DNA from: an uncultured Pelagibacteraceae bacterium
Lineage (GTDB): Bacteria > Pseudomonadota > Alphaproteobacteria > Pelagibacterales > Pelagibacteraceae
Length of the DNA stretch: 64,000 bases
Direction: 5' to 3'
Assembly (NCBI GenBank): GCA_902548405.1
Contig: CACCRN010000005.1
Location: 1-64,000, forward strand
Shown here: positions 62,670 through 64,000 of the stretch, piece by piece
Layout of the letters: every line of letters begins with the position of its first letter
How positions within the stretch are numbered: position 1 is the stretch's first letter
Translations under genes and position numbers: made by a program
Notes under the pieces: generated by a model
Seen by the model: the letters and a program-made list of their open reading frames with translations, nothing else
What the model was told of the DNA's origin: nothing
Databases searched by the model: none

Positions 62670-63136
62670 CATTAAAAATAAACTCAAAAGCTCCAACATT
62701 TGTAATACCATCAACTTCAAAAGATATATATTCTTTAAAAGACTCACTTGGAAAATATGTAATTTTATATTTTTATCCAAAAGATGACACACCTGGATGT
62801 ACAATTGAAACTAATGACTTCAATAAATTGTTAGCAAAATTTAAAAAACTAGAGTGTGAAGTATACGGGATTTCAAAAGACAGCTTAAAAAGTCACGATA
62901 AATTTAGAGATAAATACAAAATCAAATTTGATTTACTTGCAGATGAAGAGATTAAAGTATTAAAAAAATACAAAGTCTGGGGTAAGAAAAAATTTATGGG
63001 ACGTGAATTTATGGGAATAAATAGAACAACTTTTTTAATTGATAAAAAAGGTAAAATCCTAAAAATCTGGGAAAACGTTAAAGTAAAAGATCACGCCAAA
63101 GAAGTCCTAGAAACATTAAAAGATATTTCAAAATAA
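62666..63136 (+). CDS. bcp: Thioredoxin-dependent peroxiredoxin (Bcp/PrxQ type)
   Basis: This 156-residue protein has the peroxidatic cysteine C45 in LYFYPKDDTPGCTIETNDF, the classical PrxQ motif. The usual resolving cysteine five residues later is replaced by N50, so it looks like a one-cysteine variant or uses another partner such as the cysteine near residue 76 (LECEVYG). A downstream TTFLIDKKGKILKIW completes the fold. A hairpin terminator follows. Confidence 0.9.
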   Translation: MTLKINSKAPTFVIPSTSKDIYSLKDSLGKYVILYFYPKDDTPGCTIETNDFNKLLAKFKKLECEVYGISKDSLKSHDKFRDKYKIKFDLLADEEIKVLKKYKVWGKKKFMGREFMGINRTTFLIDKKGKILKIWENVKVKDHAKEVLETLKDISK

Positions 63137-63138
63137 AA

Positions 63139-63166
63139 AAAGGCTCCTTATTTCTAAGGAGCCTTT
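63139..63166. terminator. Bidirectional hairpin terminator between bcp and amt
   Basis: A 12-bp perfect stem AAAGGCTCCTTA/TAAGGAGCCTTT with a TTTC loop has A and T runs on both sides. It lies between the convergent ends of bcp and amt, and so serves both. It is one of the few clear intrinsic terminators in the window. Confidence 0.85.
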
Positions 63167-63190
63167 AATTGTTAGATATTGAGAGATATT

Positions 63191-64000
63191 TTAGTCCCTT
63201 ATTGCGTAGGCTTTGACGCCAACTTCTGCAACATCAGTTCCAAGTTTTTCAGCTTGAGAACTAATTCTAAGACCAATTGTTTGTTTTAGAACTTTAAATG
63301 TGATGTAAGAAAGTATGAAACTAAATGCACATACTGCAATCACACCTGTTAACTGAGTTCCAAAATTTGTATCTGAGTTACTTAAAGGCACAACCAAAGT
63401 TCCAAAAATTCCAGCAAATAAATGAACAGGAATTGCACCTACAACATCATCAATTTTTTTACTTTCTAAAAACTTTGTACCAAAGTACATGATGATTGAT
63501 CCAACAGCTCCAATAGCAATTGCAAGCACTGGACTTGGAGTTAAAGGTTCAGCAGTAATTGCAACTAAACCAGCTAATGCTCCGTTAAGCATCATTACGA
63601 TATCTGTTTTACCACCTAATAATCTTGTAACGACTGCAGCAGTAACAGTACCAGCAGCTCCCGCTAAGTGAGTGTTAACCGCAATTTTACTAATCGCATT
63701 AACATCATCGAACGTTCCCATTGCAAGTTGACTAAAACCATTAAATCCAAACCAGCCAAACCATAATAAGAAAGTTCCTAATGTGACAAGTGGAATTGAA
63801 GATGCTGCAAAAGGTACCAAAGATTTTGTTTCACCTTTTTTATTAAATCTTCCTTCTCTTGCTCCTAATAATATTACACCAGCTAAAGCAGCTGCTCCAC
63901 CACATGCGTGAACTAAAGTTGAACCAGCAAAATCAGAGAATCCTGAAGTTGCTAACCAACCTCCACCCCACTGCCATCCCATTGAAATAGGATAAATGAT
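63191..64000 (-). CDS. amt: Ammonium transporter, C-terminal part (gene runs off the window)
   Basis: The frame is open to the window edge: it continues upstream of the first visible methionine with the residues IIYPIS. Amt hallmarks are SGFSDFAGSTLVHACGGAAAL, with the conserved pore histidine, and the WFGWFGFNG stretch. The second pore histidine region appears as NTHLAGAAGTVTA. The tail after about the last 30 residues (SSQAEKLGTDVAEVGV) is the cytoplasmic C-terminal extension. Amt conducts ammonium; no glnK gene is seen next to it. Confidence 0.92.
   Translation of the reverse strand: MIYPISMGWQWGGGWLATSGFSDFAGSTLVHACGGAAALAGVILLGAREGRFNKKGETKSLVPFAASSIPLVTLGTFLLWFGWFGFNGFSQLAMGTFDDVNAISKIAVNTHLAGAAGTVTAAVVTRLLGGKTDIVMMLNGALAGLVAITAEPLTPSPVLAIAIGAVGSIIMYFGTKFLESKKIDDVVGAIPVHLFAGIFGTLVVPLSNSDTNFGTQLTGVIAVCAFSFILSYITFKVLKQTIGLRISSQAEKLGTDVAEVGVKAYAIRD

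Overview
The window is a gene-dense, strongly A+T-rich stretch of a bacterial chromosome that looks like SAR11 (Pelagibacterales, 'Candidatus Pelagibacter'-like Alphaproteobacteria). The reasons are gene content (aprBA/aprM, xsc, TRAP transporters, many DMT and LysE exporters), overlapping genes, almost no spacer DNA and many tiny membrane proteins. No stretch longer than 300 bases lacks a gene. No integrase, transposase, CRISPR array or rRNA was seen.

Layout. 1-13994 (minus): the start of birA and a complete, uninterrupted 14-gene nuo operon for respiratory complex I. 14083-14247: tRNA-Asp and tRNA-Val. 14208-18960: a small accessory island bounded by a 41-bp duplication of the 5' half of tRNA-Val. 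It holds two GIY-YIG proteins, secreted and small membrane proteins, a broken lipoprotein-like gene and several short repeats, but no integrase. 19010-24911 (minus): the protein-quality-control block lon, clpX, clpP and tig, with tRNA-Leu directly in front of tig. 25090-28772: small and housekeeping genes (DUF1289, histidine phosphatase, family 5 uracil-DNA glycosylase, YbgC thioesterase, DUF3047). 28775-34127 (minus): a catabolic or uptake operon of TRAP transporter, NCS1 permease and SDR dehydrogenase. 34268-41240: GMC oxidoreductase, TerC-type protein, SDR, M23 peptidase, LysE and EamA exporters and a hydratase.

41237-51868 is the most distinctive region. It holds an FAD amine-oxidase-like protein, sulfoacetaldehyde acetyltransferase (xsc), sulfolactate sulfo-lyase (suyAB), two candidate sulfite/sulfate exporters (YeiH and TauE families) and the dissimilatory APS reductase genes aprB-aprA with membrane partner aprM. 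Read together, these genes could split C2 and C3 sulfonates into central metabolites plus sulfite, then export the sulfite or oxidise it to APS for electrons that could reach the same respiratory chain that nuo feeds.

51967-57212 (minus): a chain metC, MFS, pabB, pabA, pabC, HIT that includes the p-aminobenzoate branch of folate synthesis. 57287-63136: mnmA, DUF3553, cysQ-like phosphatase, recX, ABA4-like protein, DsbA-family isomerase, rhodanese, a glycosyltransferase-like protein and Bcp peroxiredoxin. The window ends inside an ammonium transporter gene (amt), which converges on bcp across a shared hairpin terminator.

All functional calls come from reading motifs, lengths and context; no database search was run.
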